The position numbers were made by a program, and so were the translations under genes. Of a stretch of DNA of 49,027 nt, positions 16,974 through 25,554 are shown in pieces; position 1 is the stretch's first letter, and the number at the start of each line of letters is the position of its first letter. Source of the DNA: an uncultured Opitutaceae bacterium (GTDB taxonomy: Bacteria > Verrucomicrobiota > Verrucomicrobiia > Opitutales > Opitutaceae); assembly GCA_903916755.1 (NCBI GenBank), contig CAIWXW010000116.1, forward strand, positions 1-49,027, read 5' to 3'. The notes beneath the pieces are model-generated. The model ran no database searches and had not been told where the DNA came from. It was given only the letters and a program-made list of their open reading frames with translations.

Positions 16974-18401
16974 ATGAACGCCGACCATCCCTGCTGCGGC
17001 GTCTCGACCAATCCGGAGGACTACTTCCTCAACCGCCGGCAATTCCTCAACCGCATGGGGTTGGGCATGGGCGCCCTCGGCCTGGCCACGCTGCTGGATC
17101 CCCGGGACCTCCTCGGCGCCACCCCCGGAGCCGCGCCCAGGATCATCAATCCGCTCGCCCCCCGGACGCCCCATTTTCCGGCGAAGGCGAAGACGGTGAT
17201 TCACATCTTCGCGCAGGGGGCCCCCTCGCACATCGACACCTGGGATCCCAAGCCGGAGCTTCTCCGCATGGACGGCAAGACCCTGGCCGACGGCGGCGTC
17301 GCCATGGGCTCGCCCTTCAAGTTCACGCCGATGGGAAAGTCCGGCATCGAGGTCAGCGAGCTGTTTTCCAAGGTGGGCCAGCACGTCGATGACCTGGCCG
17401 TCATCCGCTCGATGTACACTGACATTCCCGCCCACGAGGTGGCCACGGTGTTCATGAACACGGGCTCGCTGCGCATCGTGAAGCCGAGCATGGGCTCGTG
17501 GGTCGTCTACGGCCTCGGCACGATGGATCAGAATCTCCCGGGCTTCATCGCCCTCCGCAACGGCGGCCTGCCCCAAGGAGGCTCGACCAACTACGGCGCC
17601 TCGTTCCTGCCCGGCGTCTATCAGGGCACCAGCATCAACATGCAGGCGCCGAACGTGCAGCAGATGATCCAGAACATCCGCAACCCCTACGTGGGCCGGC
17701 CCGAGCAGCGGCGCCAGATCAGCCTGGTCGACCAGCTCGACGAGATCCAGGCCCGCAGCATGCAGCGCGACGCGGCCCTCGAATCCCGCATCCAGTCCTA
17801 CGAGATCGCGTTCCGCATGCAGACGGAGGCCTCCGACGCCTTCGACCTCAACAAGGAGACGCCGGAGACGCGCGCGGCCTATGGCAACACCCCCACCGGC
17901 AAGCAGCTCCTCGTGGCGCGGCGGCTGGTCGAGAAGGGCGTCCGTTTCGTCCAAGTCTGGCACGACGGCTGGGACCATCACCAGGACCTGCAGGAGCGAA
18001 TCACAAAGAAGGCGAGAGAGATCGACCAGCCGCTCGCCGCGCTGCTCGGCGACCTGAAGCAGCGCGGGCTGCTTGATTCCACCCTCGTCATCTGGGGCGG
18101 CGAATTCGGCCGGAAGCCGACCAAGGACCGCAACGGCTACGACAACCCCGGGCGCGACCACAACGGCCGCGGTTTTTCAGTCTGGATGGCGGGCGGCGGC
18201 GTCAAGGGCGGCACCGTCTACGGGGCCACCGACGAGCTCGGCGCCGAAGCCGTGAAGGACAAGGTGCACGTCCATGACCTGCACGCGACGATTCTCGCCT
18301 GCCTCGGCCTCGACCATACCAAGCTCACCTATCGGTTCAACGGGCGCGACTTCCGCCTGACCGACGTGGCCGGCAACGTGGTCAAGCCGGTGCTGGCATG
18401 A
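16974..18401 (+). CDS. DUF1501 protein with twin-arginine signal
   Basis: This 475-residue DUF1501 protein belongs to the alkaline-phosphatase/sulfatase-like superfamily often paired with cytochrome-containing DUF1549/DUF1553 proteins in Planctomycetes and Verrucomicrobia. The N-terminus has NRRQFLNRMGLGMGALGLA, a twin-arginine signal, so it is probably exported folded. Family stretches include HIFAQGAPSHIDTWDPKPEL, WGGEFGRKPT and HDLHATILACLGLDH. The biochemical role of the family is not established. The start at 16974 has one of the few Shine-Dalgarno-like sequences in the window (AGGA about 9 bases upstream). Its stop overlaps the next gene as ATGA. Confidence 0.9.
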   Translation: MNADHPCCGVSTNPEDYFLNRRQFLNRMGLGMGALGLATLLDPRDLLGATPGAAPRIINPLAPRTPHFPAKAKTVIHIFAQGAPSHIDTWDPKPELLRMDGKTLADGGVAMGSPFKFTPMGKSGIEVSELFSKVGQHVDDLAVIRSMYTDIPAHEVATVFMNTGSLRIVKPSMGSWVVYGLGTMDQNLPGFIALRNGGLPQGGSTNYGASFLPGVYQGTSINMQAPNVQQMIQNIRNPYVGRPEQRRQISLVDQLDEIQARSMQRDAALESRIQSYEIAFRMQTEASDAFDLNKETPETRAAYGNTPTGKQLLVARRLVEKGVRFVQVWHDGWDHHQDLQERITKKAREIDQPLAALLGDLKQRGLLDSTLVIWGGEFGRKPTKDRNGYDNPGRDHNGRGFSVWMAGGGVKGGTVYGATDELGAEAVKDKVHVHDLHATILACLGLDHTKLTYRFNGRDFRLTDVAGNVVKPVLA

Positions 18402-20974
18402 AGCTGCGGCCGATCATCTTTTCCGCGCTCGCGCTCGCCGCCGGCGTGGCCCGCGGCGCGACCCCCGCCGCCACCGCGTCGGCGGCCCCACCCTCCCAGC
18501 CGACGGCCGCCGCCGCCCCCGAGAAGCCGCTCTCGCCCGCGGACCTGGCGTTCTTCGAGGAGAAAGTCCGGCCGGTCCTGGTCGACCGCTGCTACAAGTG
18601 CCACAGCCACGATGCGGACCGCGTCAAGGGCGGCCTGATGCTCGACACCCACGAGGGCCTGCTGCAGGGCGGCGACACGGGGGCCGCCATCGAGCCGGGC
18701 AAACCCGACGCCAGCCTGCTGGTCGACGCGATCAAGTATGCGGACAAGGATCTCCAGATGCCGCCCAAGGGCGACCGGCTGCCGCCCCAGCAGGTGGCCG
18801 ACCTGATCGAGTGGGTCCGCCGCGGCGCGCCCGACCCCCGCACCGGCGTGGCCAAGGGCAGCTCGCTGGCCTATGGCGGCGTCGGGCGTCAGCACTGGTC
18901 CTTCCTTCCGGTGACCAGGCCGGCGGTGCCCCACGTGGGCAACGCCGCGTGGTGCCAGACCCCGATCGACAACTTTATCCTGGCGAAGCTGGAGGACAGC
19001 GGCATGAAGCCGAACCCGCCGGCGGACAAGCGGACGCTCATCCGCCGGGTCACCTTCGATCTGATCGGCCTGCCGCCGAGCGCCGAGGAGGTCCAGGACT
19101 TCCTGGCCGACGACTCGCCCGACGCCTACACCAAGGTGGTCGACCGGCTCCTCGCCTCCCCGCACTACGGCGAGCGCTGGGCGCGCTACTGGCTCGATGT
19201 GGCCCGCTACGCCGACACCCGCGGCGATCCGCCCCAGAAGGGCGATCCGCGCTTCCCGAACGCCTGGACCTACCGCGACTACGTGATCGACGCCTTCAAT
19301 TCCGACAAGCCCTACAACCAGTTCATCCTGGAGCAGCTCGCCGCCGACCGCCTGGTCGCGGCGGCGCTGAAGACCGACCGGAACGACCCGGAGAAGGTCG
19401 GCCAGGGCCGCCTGGCGGCGCTGGGCTTCCTGACGCTCGGGCCGCAGTTCGAGGGCAGCGTGAACGACATCATCAACGACCGGATCGACGTCACAACCAA
19501 GGCCTTCCTGGGACTGACCGTGACCTGCGCCCGCTGCCACGACCACAAGTTCGATCCGATTCCGACCAAGGACTATTACTCCCTCTATAGCGTCTTCGCC
19601 AACACCTTCGTCCCGAAGGAATGGAAGGATCCCTTCGTTCATCCGGTGACCAAGACGCCGGCGCTGGTCGCCTATCTCGCCCAGATCGATGCCCTCGACC
19701 AGCAGGAGAAGCAGGTCGAGGCCGGACTCGAGGGGCTGAAGCACGTCAAGGCGCGCGACCTGGACAAGGCGGCGCGGCAGGCCCGGCGCCGCGACCTCCT
19801 CAAGCAGCAGGGCGACCTGGAAAAGCAGATCGGGGACGCGGAGGAGAACGCCGCGGCCCCGCCCCTGGCGGAGCTGATCGTCGACGCACCCGCCTTGAAG
19901 GACTATCCCGTTCTCCTCCGGGGCGAGGCCGCCAACAAGGGGCCCATTGCCCCCCGCCGGTTCCTCGAGATCCTCTCGCCGCCCAAGCGCCCGGAATGGA
20001 CCAAGGACAGCGGCCGGCTGGAACTGGCCCAGGCCATCGCCGATCCCAGGAATCCCCTGACCGCGCGCGTGCTGGTCAACCGCGTCTGGCAGCAGCACTT
20101 CGGGGTGGGCTTCGTCTCCACCCCCGACGACCTGGGCAACCAGTCCGCGCCACCGACCTACCCCGAGCTCCTGGACTATCTCGCCAGCCGGTTCGTCGAG
20201 CAGGGCTGGTCAATCAAGCGGCTCCAGCGGATGGTCGTCCTCAGCAGTGTCTATCGCGAGAGCAGCGCGGGCAACGCCGCCTACACGGACACCGATCCCG
20301 ACAACAAGCTGCTCTGGCGGTACAACCTGCACCGGCTGGACTTCGAGCAGATCCACGACGAGCTCCTGCAGATCGCCGGCACGCTCAACCTGGACACAGT
20401 CGGCGGCCGCTCGATGTCGATCGGCAGCGCGGAATTCGTGACCCGGCGCGCCCTCTACACCTACATCGACCGGCGGAGCCCCGCCGAACTTCTGACCCAG
20501 TTCGACTTTCCGAATCCCAATGTGCCGACCGGCCGGCGCTACAACACCACCGTGCCCCAGCAGTCGCTTTTCCTGATGAACAGCCCGCTGGTGATCGAGA
20601 CCGCCCGGAAGCTGGTCGAGCGGCCCGAGTTTCTGGAGTGCGCCTCCGACGAGGATCGGGTCTCATCGCTCTTCCTCGCGGTCTACCAGCGGCCCCCTAC
20701 CCTTCAGGAAACGCGGATTTGCCTCCATTATGTCGCGACCAACCCGGGCGGGATCCAGGCGCCGCCCCCGTCGCCGGCCACGATGGCCGCGGACCGTGCG
20801 GCCCAGAAGCAGGCCCAATTCGCGAACCAGGTCGCGCAGAACGGCGCGCTTCGGCGCAACGCCCCCCAGGTCGAGGCCGGCGCAGCCGCCTTCCGGAGCC
20901 GGGCCCCGCTGGACGCCTGGACCAAGCTGGCCCACGCCCTCTTTCAGACCAACGAGGCGGTCTTTGTAAACTAA
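18398..20974 (+). CDS. PSCyt1-DUF1549-DUF1553 exported cytochrome protein
   Basis: This 858-residue protein has a signal peptide (about 1-20) and an Ala/Pro-rich linker. A planctomycete-type cytochrome c domain follows with heme motif CYKCH (C65-H69) and a likely axial Met in LQMPPKGDRLPP. Next come DUF1549, containing a second C-x-x-C-H (CARCH, about 377-381) and DHKFDPIPTKDYYSLYSVF, a coiled helical linker, and C-terminal DUF1553 (NPLTARVLVNRVWQQHFG). The set is typical of PVC bacteria; its substrate is unknown. It is translationally coupled to the DUF1501 gene, in the order DUF1501 then DUF1553. Confidence 0.92.
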   Translation: MKLRPIIFSALALAAGVARGATPAATASAAPPSQPTAAAAPEKPLSPADLAFFEEKVRPVLVDRCYKCHSHDADRVKGGLMLDTHEGLLQGGDTGAAIEPGKPDASLLVDAIKYADKDLQMPPKGDRLPPQQVADLIEWVRRGAPDPRTGVAKGSSLAYGGVGRQHWSFLPVTRPAVPHVGNAAWCQTPIDNFILAKLEDSGMKPNPPADKRTLIRRVTFDLIGLPPSAEEVQDFLADDSPDAYTKVVDRLLASPHYGERWARYWLDVARYADTRGDPPQKGDPRFPNAWTYRDYVIDAFNSDKPYNQFILEQLAADRLVAAALKTDRNDPEKVGQGRLAALGFLTLGPQFEGSVNDIINDRIDVTTKAFLGLTVTCARCHDHKFDPIPTKDYYSLYSVFANTFVPKEWKDPFVHPVTKTPALVAYLAQIDALDQQEKQVEAGLEGLKHVKARDLDKAARQARRRDLLKQQGDLEKQIGDAEENAAAPPLAELIVDAPALKDYPVLLRGEAANKGPIAPRRFLEILSPPKRPEWTKDSGRLELAQAIADPRNPLTARVLVNRVWQQHFGVGFVSTPDDLGNQSAPPTYPELLDYLASRFVEQGWSIKRLQRMVVLSSVYRESSAGNAAYTDTDPDNKLLWRYNLHRLDFEQIHDELLQIAGTLNLDTVGGRSMSIGSAEFVTRRALYTYIDRRSPAELLTQFDFPNPNVPTGRRYNTTVPQQSLFLMNSPLVIETARKLVERPEFLECASDEDRVSSLFLAVYQRPPTLQETRICLHYVATNPGGIQAPPPSPATMAADRAAQKQAQFANQVAQNGALRRNAPQVEAGAAAFRSRAPLDAWTKLAHALFQTNEAVFVN

Positions 20975-20975
20975 G

Positions 20976-20999
20976 GAGCCGCCGGCAGGCCGGCGGCTC
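20976..20999. terminator. Hairpin between convergent genes
   Basis: A perfect 10-base-pair GC-rich stem (20976-20985 with 20990-20999) and a 4-base loop begin one base after the stop of the DUF1553 gene and lie 30 bases from the convergent b562-like gene. There is no strong T run on the plus strand, so it may act as a transcript end or a bidirectional stop rather than a classical intrinsic terminator. Confidence 0.55.
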
Positions 21000-21029
21000 G
21001 AAAAATCCGAAGCTTCCGCTCGCGCAATC

Positions 21030-21518
21030 TCAGTGAGATTCCGGCTTGCGGAAGGCCTTGTGGCCGTCGCGCTCGTCCTTGCCCAGGGCGGCGACCAGCG
21101 TGGTGGCGGTGGCATTGTCATTCGCCTTCAGGGCGTCCGTCACCTTGTCGAGGTCGGCCACGAAATCCTTCATCTTCGCCTGGAAGTCCGCCACGAACTT
21201 GGCCTGGTCGGCTTCCGGCTGGGCCGCGGTGAACGCCGGCGTCTCCTTGATCGAGGCTTCCGCCGCCTCCTTGATCGTCGCCACCAGCGCGAGCGAATCG
21301 TCGTTTTTCGCCGGGTCCTTGACCGACGCGCGCAGCTTGCGGAAGGCGGCGTTCATCTTGGACATGTCCTTGCCGAGCGGCGTCTTCTTGGGCTTGGCGG
21401 CGCCGTCCGCGGGTGCGGTGGCGGCCGGGGGGCCGGCGGCGGGGGCCGGGTCCTGCGCATGCAGCAGCGACACGCCGAGGAGCAAGGGGAGAAGCGAAGC
21501 GAGAGGGCGGAGTTTCAT
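21030..21518 (-). CDS. Cytochrome b562-like periplasmic protein
   Basis: This 162-residue protein has a signal peptide ending near HAQ (residues 20-22), a Pro/Ala-rich linker, and an all-helical domain from about residue 47. The domain resembles cytochrome b562. The MSKMNAAFRKL segment places Met52 at the position of the axial Met7, and GHKAFRK near the C-terminus places His153 at that of His102, with similar spacing (101 versus 95 residues). It would be a soluble heme-binding four-helix bundle. The fold call is by pattern, not by search, and heme binding is inferred. Its leader is pyrimidine-rich (TTCCCTCCTCATCC). Confidence 0.65.
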   Translation of the reverse strand: MKLRPLASLLPLLLGVSLLHAQDPAPAAGPPAATAPADGAAKPKKTPLGKDMSKMNAAFRKLRASVKDPAKNDDSLALVATIKEAAEASIKETPAFTAAQPEADQAKFVADFQAKMKDFVADLDKVTDALKANDNATATTLVAALGKDERDGHKAFRKPESH

Positions 21519-21607
21519 GGATGAGGAGGGAATCAAAATGGGGTTAAGTGGGGTAGAAAGCGGCGGGATTGACGGTGAGGCAACCGAATTTTGGCGGGAA
21601 CAGGTCC

Positions 21608-22384
21608 TTACAGGCGATGGAGGTGATACCCGCCGTCCACGTCGAAGACCGCGCCGGTTGAGAACGGGAAACGGCCTTCCGCGATCGCCCGGACGGCGGC
21701 GCCGACGTCGGCCGGCCGGCCCCAGCGCCGGATCGGCGTGATCCCCTGCTCGAGGATCAGCCGGTCGTACTTCGCCTGCACGCCGCTCGTCATGTCCGTT
21801 GCGACAATGCCTGGACGGATCTCGTAGACATTGATCCCGTCGGCCGCGAGGCGGTCGGCGAACAGCTTGGTCATCATGGCCAGGCCCGCCTTCACCATGC
21901 AGTAGTCCCCTCGGTTGATCGAGGCGGTGTAGGCGGAAATCGAGGTGATGTTGACGATGCGCCCGCGGCTGCCCTCGGCGTCGGGCGCCTGGGTCAGCAT
22001 CTGCCTCGCGACCAGCTGGGTGAGAAAGAACGGGCCCTTCAGATTAATGGCGAACAGCCGGTCGAAGCTTTCCTCCCCGGCCTCGAGGAGATCCGCCCGA
22101 ACGTTCGGCGCCACTCCGGCATTGTTCACCAGCAGGTCAATCCGCCCAAAAGTCCTCGCCGTTTCCGCCACCAGCCGCGCGCGATCGGCGGCCTGGGCGA
22201 TGTCGCCCTGGATCGTGAAGCCGTCGCCGCCGGCCTCCCGGACCAGGGTGAGCGCCTCGGCCGCCGCCGCGGCATTGCCGGCATAGTTGATCGCCACCCG
22301 GCAGCCGGCCCGGGCGAGTTCCAGGGCGATGCCGCGACCGATGCCGCGGGATGCGCCGGTGACCAGGGCGGTTTTGGGGGCCAT
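21608..22384 (-). CDS. SDR-family NAD(P)-dependent oxidoreductase (FabG-like)
   Basis: This 258-residue classical short-chain dehydrogenase has the cofactor motif TGASRGIG, the NNAG motif, and the catalytic Ser (TSIS) with Tyr and Lys in YCMVK. The C-terminal PGIVATDMT and [14 protein letters not shown] are typical of 3-oxoacyl-ACP reductase-like members. It reduces or oxidises a keto/alcohol substrate that cannot be named from sequence. It stands alone on the minus strand and faces the BON-domain gene across a 115-base divergent gap. FabG is possible, but the isolated position away from fab genes argues for a different substrate. Confidence 0.85.
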   Translation of the reverse strand: MAPKTALVTGASRGIGRGIALELARAGCRVAINYAGNAAAAAEALTLVREAGGDGFTIQGDIAQAADRARLVAETARTFGRIDLLVNNAGVAPNVRADLLEAGEESFDRLFAINLKGPFFLTQLVARQMLTQAPDAEGSRGRIVNITSISAYTASINRGDYCMVKAGLAMMTKLFADRLAADGINVYEIRPGIVATDMTSGVQAKYDRLILEQGITPIRRWGRPADVGAAVRAIAEGRFPFSTGAVFDVDGGYHLHRL

Positions 22385-22499
22385 GCGAGCCCGAGGGAAG
22401 CGGACTCGGCCGGGACCCGCCAGCCAAAATCAGGACAATGGCCCGCCCGCGTTCCACCCTTGAGAACCCGCGCCCCGAACGGTTGTCTATGCCCCAACG

Positions 22500-22970
22500 A
22501 TGAAAGCCCTCTTCTGCTTCGTGCTCGGCGCCATCGTCGGCGCCTACTGCCTCCGCCTTTATGAGCATCGTTCCGCCGTGCCGCCGAACGGTGAGAATCC
22601 CGCGCTGGGCGACACGACCCGCGAAGCCGCCTCCGGGATGAAGGAGGCCTTCAGCGAGAAGCTGGTGGAGTGGCACCTCACCGCCCCGGAGATCCGCGAC
22701 GACCTCGCCCGCACGGGCCAGGTCGTCCGCGAAAAGGCCCAGGTGGCCGGGGCGCAGATCGCCGACGCCCGCATCGTCACCGTGATCAAGGCCAAGTACG
22801 TCCTTGATAAGAACCTCTCGGCGTGCGACCTCCATGTCGAATGCCGCGAAGGCATCGTCACCCTGAGCGGCGCGGTCGTGTCGACCGACCTGATCGCCCA
22901 CGCGGTCTCGCTGGCCCTGGATACCGGCGGCGTGCGCCGCGTCATCGCGCAGATCGCGCTCAAGGGCTGA
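22500..22970 (+). CDS. BON-domain membrane or periplasmic protein
   Basis: This 156-residue protein has a short hydrophobic N-terminus (ALFCFVLGAIVGAYCL) acting as signal or anchor, a charged helical middle, and a C-terminal BON domain (about 90-156). The domain is recognised by VIKAKYVLDKNLSACDLHVECREGIVTLSG... and the DLIAHAVSLALDTGGVRRV helix-strand unit. BON domains bind lipid or membrane surfaces and occur in osmotic-stress proteins such as OsmY. The exact role is unknown. It precedes the glycerate kinase gene by 57 bases on the same strand; co-transcription is possible. Confidence 0.8.
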   Translation: MKALFCFVLGAIVGAYCLRLYEHRSAVPPNGENPALGDTTREAASGMKEAFSEKLVEWHLTAPEIRDDLARTGQVVREKAQVAGAQIADARIVTVIKAKYVLDKNLSACDLHVECREGIVTLSGAVVSTDLIAHAVSLALDTGGVRRVIAQIALKG

Positions 22971-23027
22971 GCGGCTCCCTCCGCGACAGGATTGCCGAAC
23001 CCGCGAAAGTCGCGCATATCCCGGGCG

Positions 23028-24191
23028 ATGCGCGTCTTGATCGCCTTCGACAAGTTCAAGGATTCCCTGACAGCCCGGGAGGCGTGCGCCGTCACGGCCG
23101 AGGCCCTGCGCCAGCAGGAACCGGCCTGGGAACTCGACCTCTGCCCGCTGGCGGACGGCGGCGAGGTCTTCGCCGAAATCCTGACCCTGGCGGCCGGAGG
23201 CGAACTCCGGCCCGTCGGGGTCAGCGGGCCCCGGGGCGAGCCGATCGAGGCCTCCTTCGGCCTGGTCCGTCCCGATCGCATTCCTGCCGCCGCCCGGGCC
23301 CGGCTCCAGCTGGACGCGGGCGAGGCGCGGCCGGTAGCGGTCATCGCCATGGCCTCGGCCAGCGGGCTCGAATTCGTGCCCCGCGAGCTCCGGGATCCCT
23401 GGCAGGCGACCTCCCTGGGCACCGGCCAGTTGGTCCAGGCTGCCGCCGGCCTCGGCGCCGGCATGGTCCTCCTGGGCGTGGGCGGCAGCGCCACGAACGA
23501 CTTGGGTCTGGGAGCGCTTAGCGTCCTCGGTTTTTCCTTCCTCGCGGCCGATGGCCAGGCCCTCGATCCCCTGGTGCCGGCGTCCTGGCCGCGCCTGGTC
23601 CGGATCGAAGGCGCGGCCCGGCCGGCCCTTCCTCCCATCCGGATCGCCTGCGACGTCTCGAACCCCCTGCTCGGCCCGCGCGGGGCCACCGCGGTGTTTG
23701 GCCCGCAAAAAGGGCTCCGCCCGGCCGACTATGAGCGGTTGGAAAGCGAAATCACCCGGCTTGCCGCCCTCCTGTGCGCCCATTGCGCCCAGCCCGCCAC
23801 CGTCGCCGACCGCCCGGGCGCGGGGGCCGCGGGCGGCATCGCCTTCGGCCTGATGACGGCCCTGGGCGCCCGCCTGCTGCCGGGCTCGGACCTGGTGTCC
23901 GACTGGCTCGACCTCGACGCCCGGCTCGCCGCCGCCGACCTCGTCATCACCGGCGAGGGCTCCTTCGACGAGAGCTCCTGGGGCGGCAAGGGACCGGGCG
24001 CGGTCGTGGCGCGGGCCCTGGCGCTCGGCAAGCCGGTCCGGGTGTTTGCGGGACGGGTCGCCACGAGCCAAAGGCCCCCCGGCCTGCACCTGCACGCGAT
24101 CACGCCGGCGGGCGTGCCGCTGGCGGACGCCCTGCGCGATGCGGCGGACCATCTCCGCGCCGCCGTCCGGGCAGCCGTGGCCGCGTCTTAG
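23028..24191 (+). CDS. Glycerate 2-kinase (GlxK/GarK family)
   Basis: This 387-residue protein belongs to the type 1 glycerate kinase family, which phosphorylates D-glycerate with ATP. It starts AFDKFKDSLTAREAC and contains LADGGEVFAEIL, VLLGVGGSATNDLGLG, GPQKGLRP and VITGEGSFDESSWGGKGP, all strong family marks. The initiating ATG at 23028 gives the conserved N-terminus; the in-frame extension upstream is not family sequence. The stop overlaps that of the convergent lepB by three bases. It would channel glycerate into 2-phosphoglycerate in the cytoplasm. Confidence 0.93.
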   Translation: MRVLIAFDKFKDSLTAREACAVTAEALRQQEPAWELDLCPLADGGEVFAEILTLAAGGELRPVGVSGPRGEPIEASFGLVRPDRIPAAARARLQLDAGEARPVAVIAMASASGLEFVPRELRDPWQATSLGTGQLVQAAAGLGAGMVLLGVGGSATNDLGLGALSVLGFSFLAADGQALDPLVPASWPRLVRIEGAARPALPPIRIACDVSNPLLGPRGATAVFGPQKGLRPADYERLESEITRLAALLCAHCAQPATVADRPGAGAAGGIAFGLMTALGARLLPGSDLVSDWLDLDARLAAADLVITGEGSFDESSWGGKGPGAVVARALALGKPVRVFAGRVATSQRPPGLHLHAITPAGVPLADALRDAADHLRAAVRAAVAAS

Positions 24192-25549
24192 CGGCCCCAG
24201 CCCCAGCGGCGGGTGAACGGATAGTAGACGAAGAGCGGGCGGCCCACCACGTCGGCGGCCGGGACGAAGCCCCAGACGCGGCTGTCCGAGCTGTTGCTCG
24301 AGTTGTCCCCCATCGCAAAGAAGGAATTGGCCGGGACCGTCACGGTCTGCCCCTTCGCGAGGTAGTGCCCCCCGCTGATCGAGTCGCCGTAGGTGTAGCC
24401 GGTGTACGGCGCCACGCGCCGGGCATTCAGGTCGAAGGCGTCCGCGCCGGTGATGGGCGCGCCGTTGCGATACAGGACCGGGGCGCGAACCTCCATCACG
24501 TCGCCGGGCAGCCCGACCAGGTGCTTGATGAAGTAGTCGTCCTTCCCGATCGCAGGAATGTTGCCGGTGCGAAAGACAAAACCCTGCCCCACCTTCGGGC
24601 GCATGAAGTGGTAGGTCAGCCGGTCGACGAAGAGCTGGTCGCCCGTCATGACGTCGAAGCGCACGATGGGCTGGCCCGCCTCCACGGTCCGGCCGAGCGG
24701 GATGGTGACGACGCGGCCATAGCCGTCGGAGGCCTCGCCCAGCTTGAAGAGGGACGTCTCCAGGGGTCCGGCCTTCTGCAGCGCGATCACGTGCTTGAAG
24801 AAGTTGGCCTCGTTGCCAAAGAAGGTCTGCATCACGACCGCCTCGAAGCCGTCAAAGTCCGCGGGCACCTGGACCGTGGCGGGCACGCCATCGACCAGGA
24901 AGGTGTACTCATGCACCTCCGTCGGCAGGAAGAGCCACTTGCGGCCCGTCTTGACGGTGTAGGCCAGGTAGACCCGGCCCGGCGACAGCCGGTCGCCGAT
25001 CAGGAAATACTGCGCGGAAACCTGGCCGGTGCGCGGGGCGATCGCCTGGCGGCGCTGGGCGCCGAAGGCGACGAAGCGGAAGACCTGGGCCAGGGCGCCA
25101 GGCGCGGCCGTGCCCGGCGGGAATACCTCCGGCGTCATCCCGTAGTAGGTCGGCCACATCGAGTTGGTCGGAATCTTGAAGGGCTGGAGAAAGTAGGTGC
25201 GGATCCCCAGGATCACGATCGCGGCGACCAGGAAGAAATCCACGTTCTCGGCCAGCGAACTCTTGGGGTAGACCGCCCCGCCGCAGCGGCGGAGGACGTC
25301 CTCCAGGGCCTCGATGTCGAGCCGCAGCTTGCCGGCGTCGGCGTTCTCCCGCAGGTCGCGGCGGAGGTCCTCCTCGCGCTGGTCGAGCTCCGCCCGCTCG
25401 GCCTCGGCCAGGCGGTCGCTCCGGTAGCTCCGGACCTTCTGCGCCAGCTCCAGCCAGTTGTCGGCGGCGCGGCGCACCTTGCCCCCGCCCGAGAAGAAGC
25501 GGCCGATCCGCTGGAACGGAAAAAGGAGCGCGGCGGAGAGGGAGGACAT
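24188..25549 (-). CDS. lepB: Signal peptidase I with a large insertion
   Basis: This 453-residue S26 leader peptidase has a coiled N-terminal region (about 35-90) and one transmembrane helix (about 104-120). The catalytic serine box is PTNSMWPT (Ser130). Box C is GDQLFVDRLTYHFMRP (about 303), the catalytic lysine is in FIKHLVGLPGD (Lys342), and box E is MGDNSSNSSDSRVWGFVP. In E. coli the serine and lysine are 55 residues apart; here they are 212 apart, because about 160 residues are inserted between the serine box and box C. All active-site motifs remain. It lies 5 bases after lepA in the fabD-lepA-lepB cluster. Confidence 0.93.
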   Translation of the reverse strand: MSSLSAALLFPFQRIGRFFSGGGKVRRAADNWLELAQKVRSYRSDRLAEAERAELDQREEDLRRDLRENADAGKLRLDIEALEDVLRRCGGAVYPKSSLAENVDFFLVAAIVILGIRTYFLQPFKIPTNSMWPTYYGMTPEVFPPGTAAPGALAQVFRFVAFGAQRRQAIAPRTGQVSAQYFLIGDRLSPGRVYLAYTVKTGRKWLFLPTEVHEYTFLVDGVPATVQVPADFDGFEAVVMQTFFGNEANFFKHVIALQKAGPLETSLFKLGEASDGYGRVVTIPLGRTVEAGQPIVRFDVMTGDQLFVDRLTYHFMRPKVGQGFVFRTGNIPAIGKDDYFIKHLVGLPGDVMEVRAPVLYRNGAPITGADAFDLNARRVAPYTGYTYGDSISGGHYLAKGQTVTVPANSFFAMGDNSSNSSDSRVWGFVPAADVVGRPLFVYYPFTRRWGWGR

Positions 25550-25554
25550 CGGGT

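Noticed and set aside
22137-24152. A 671-residue minus-strand frame opposite glycerate kinase and the BON gene
   Set aside because: Both opposite genes have strong family motifs; this frame is compositionally a shadow and runs into the SDR gene in the wrong phase.
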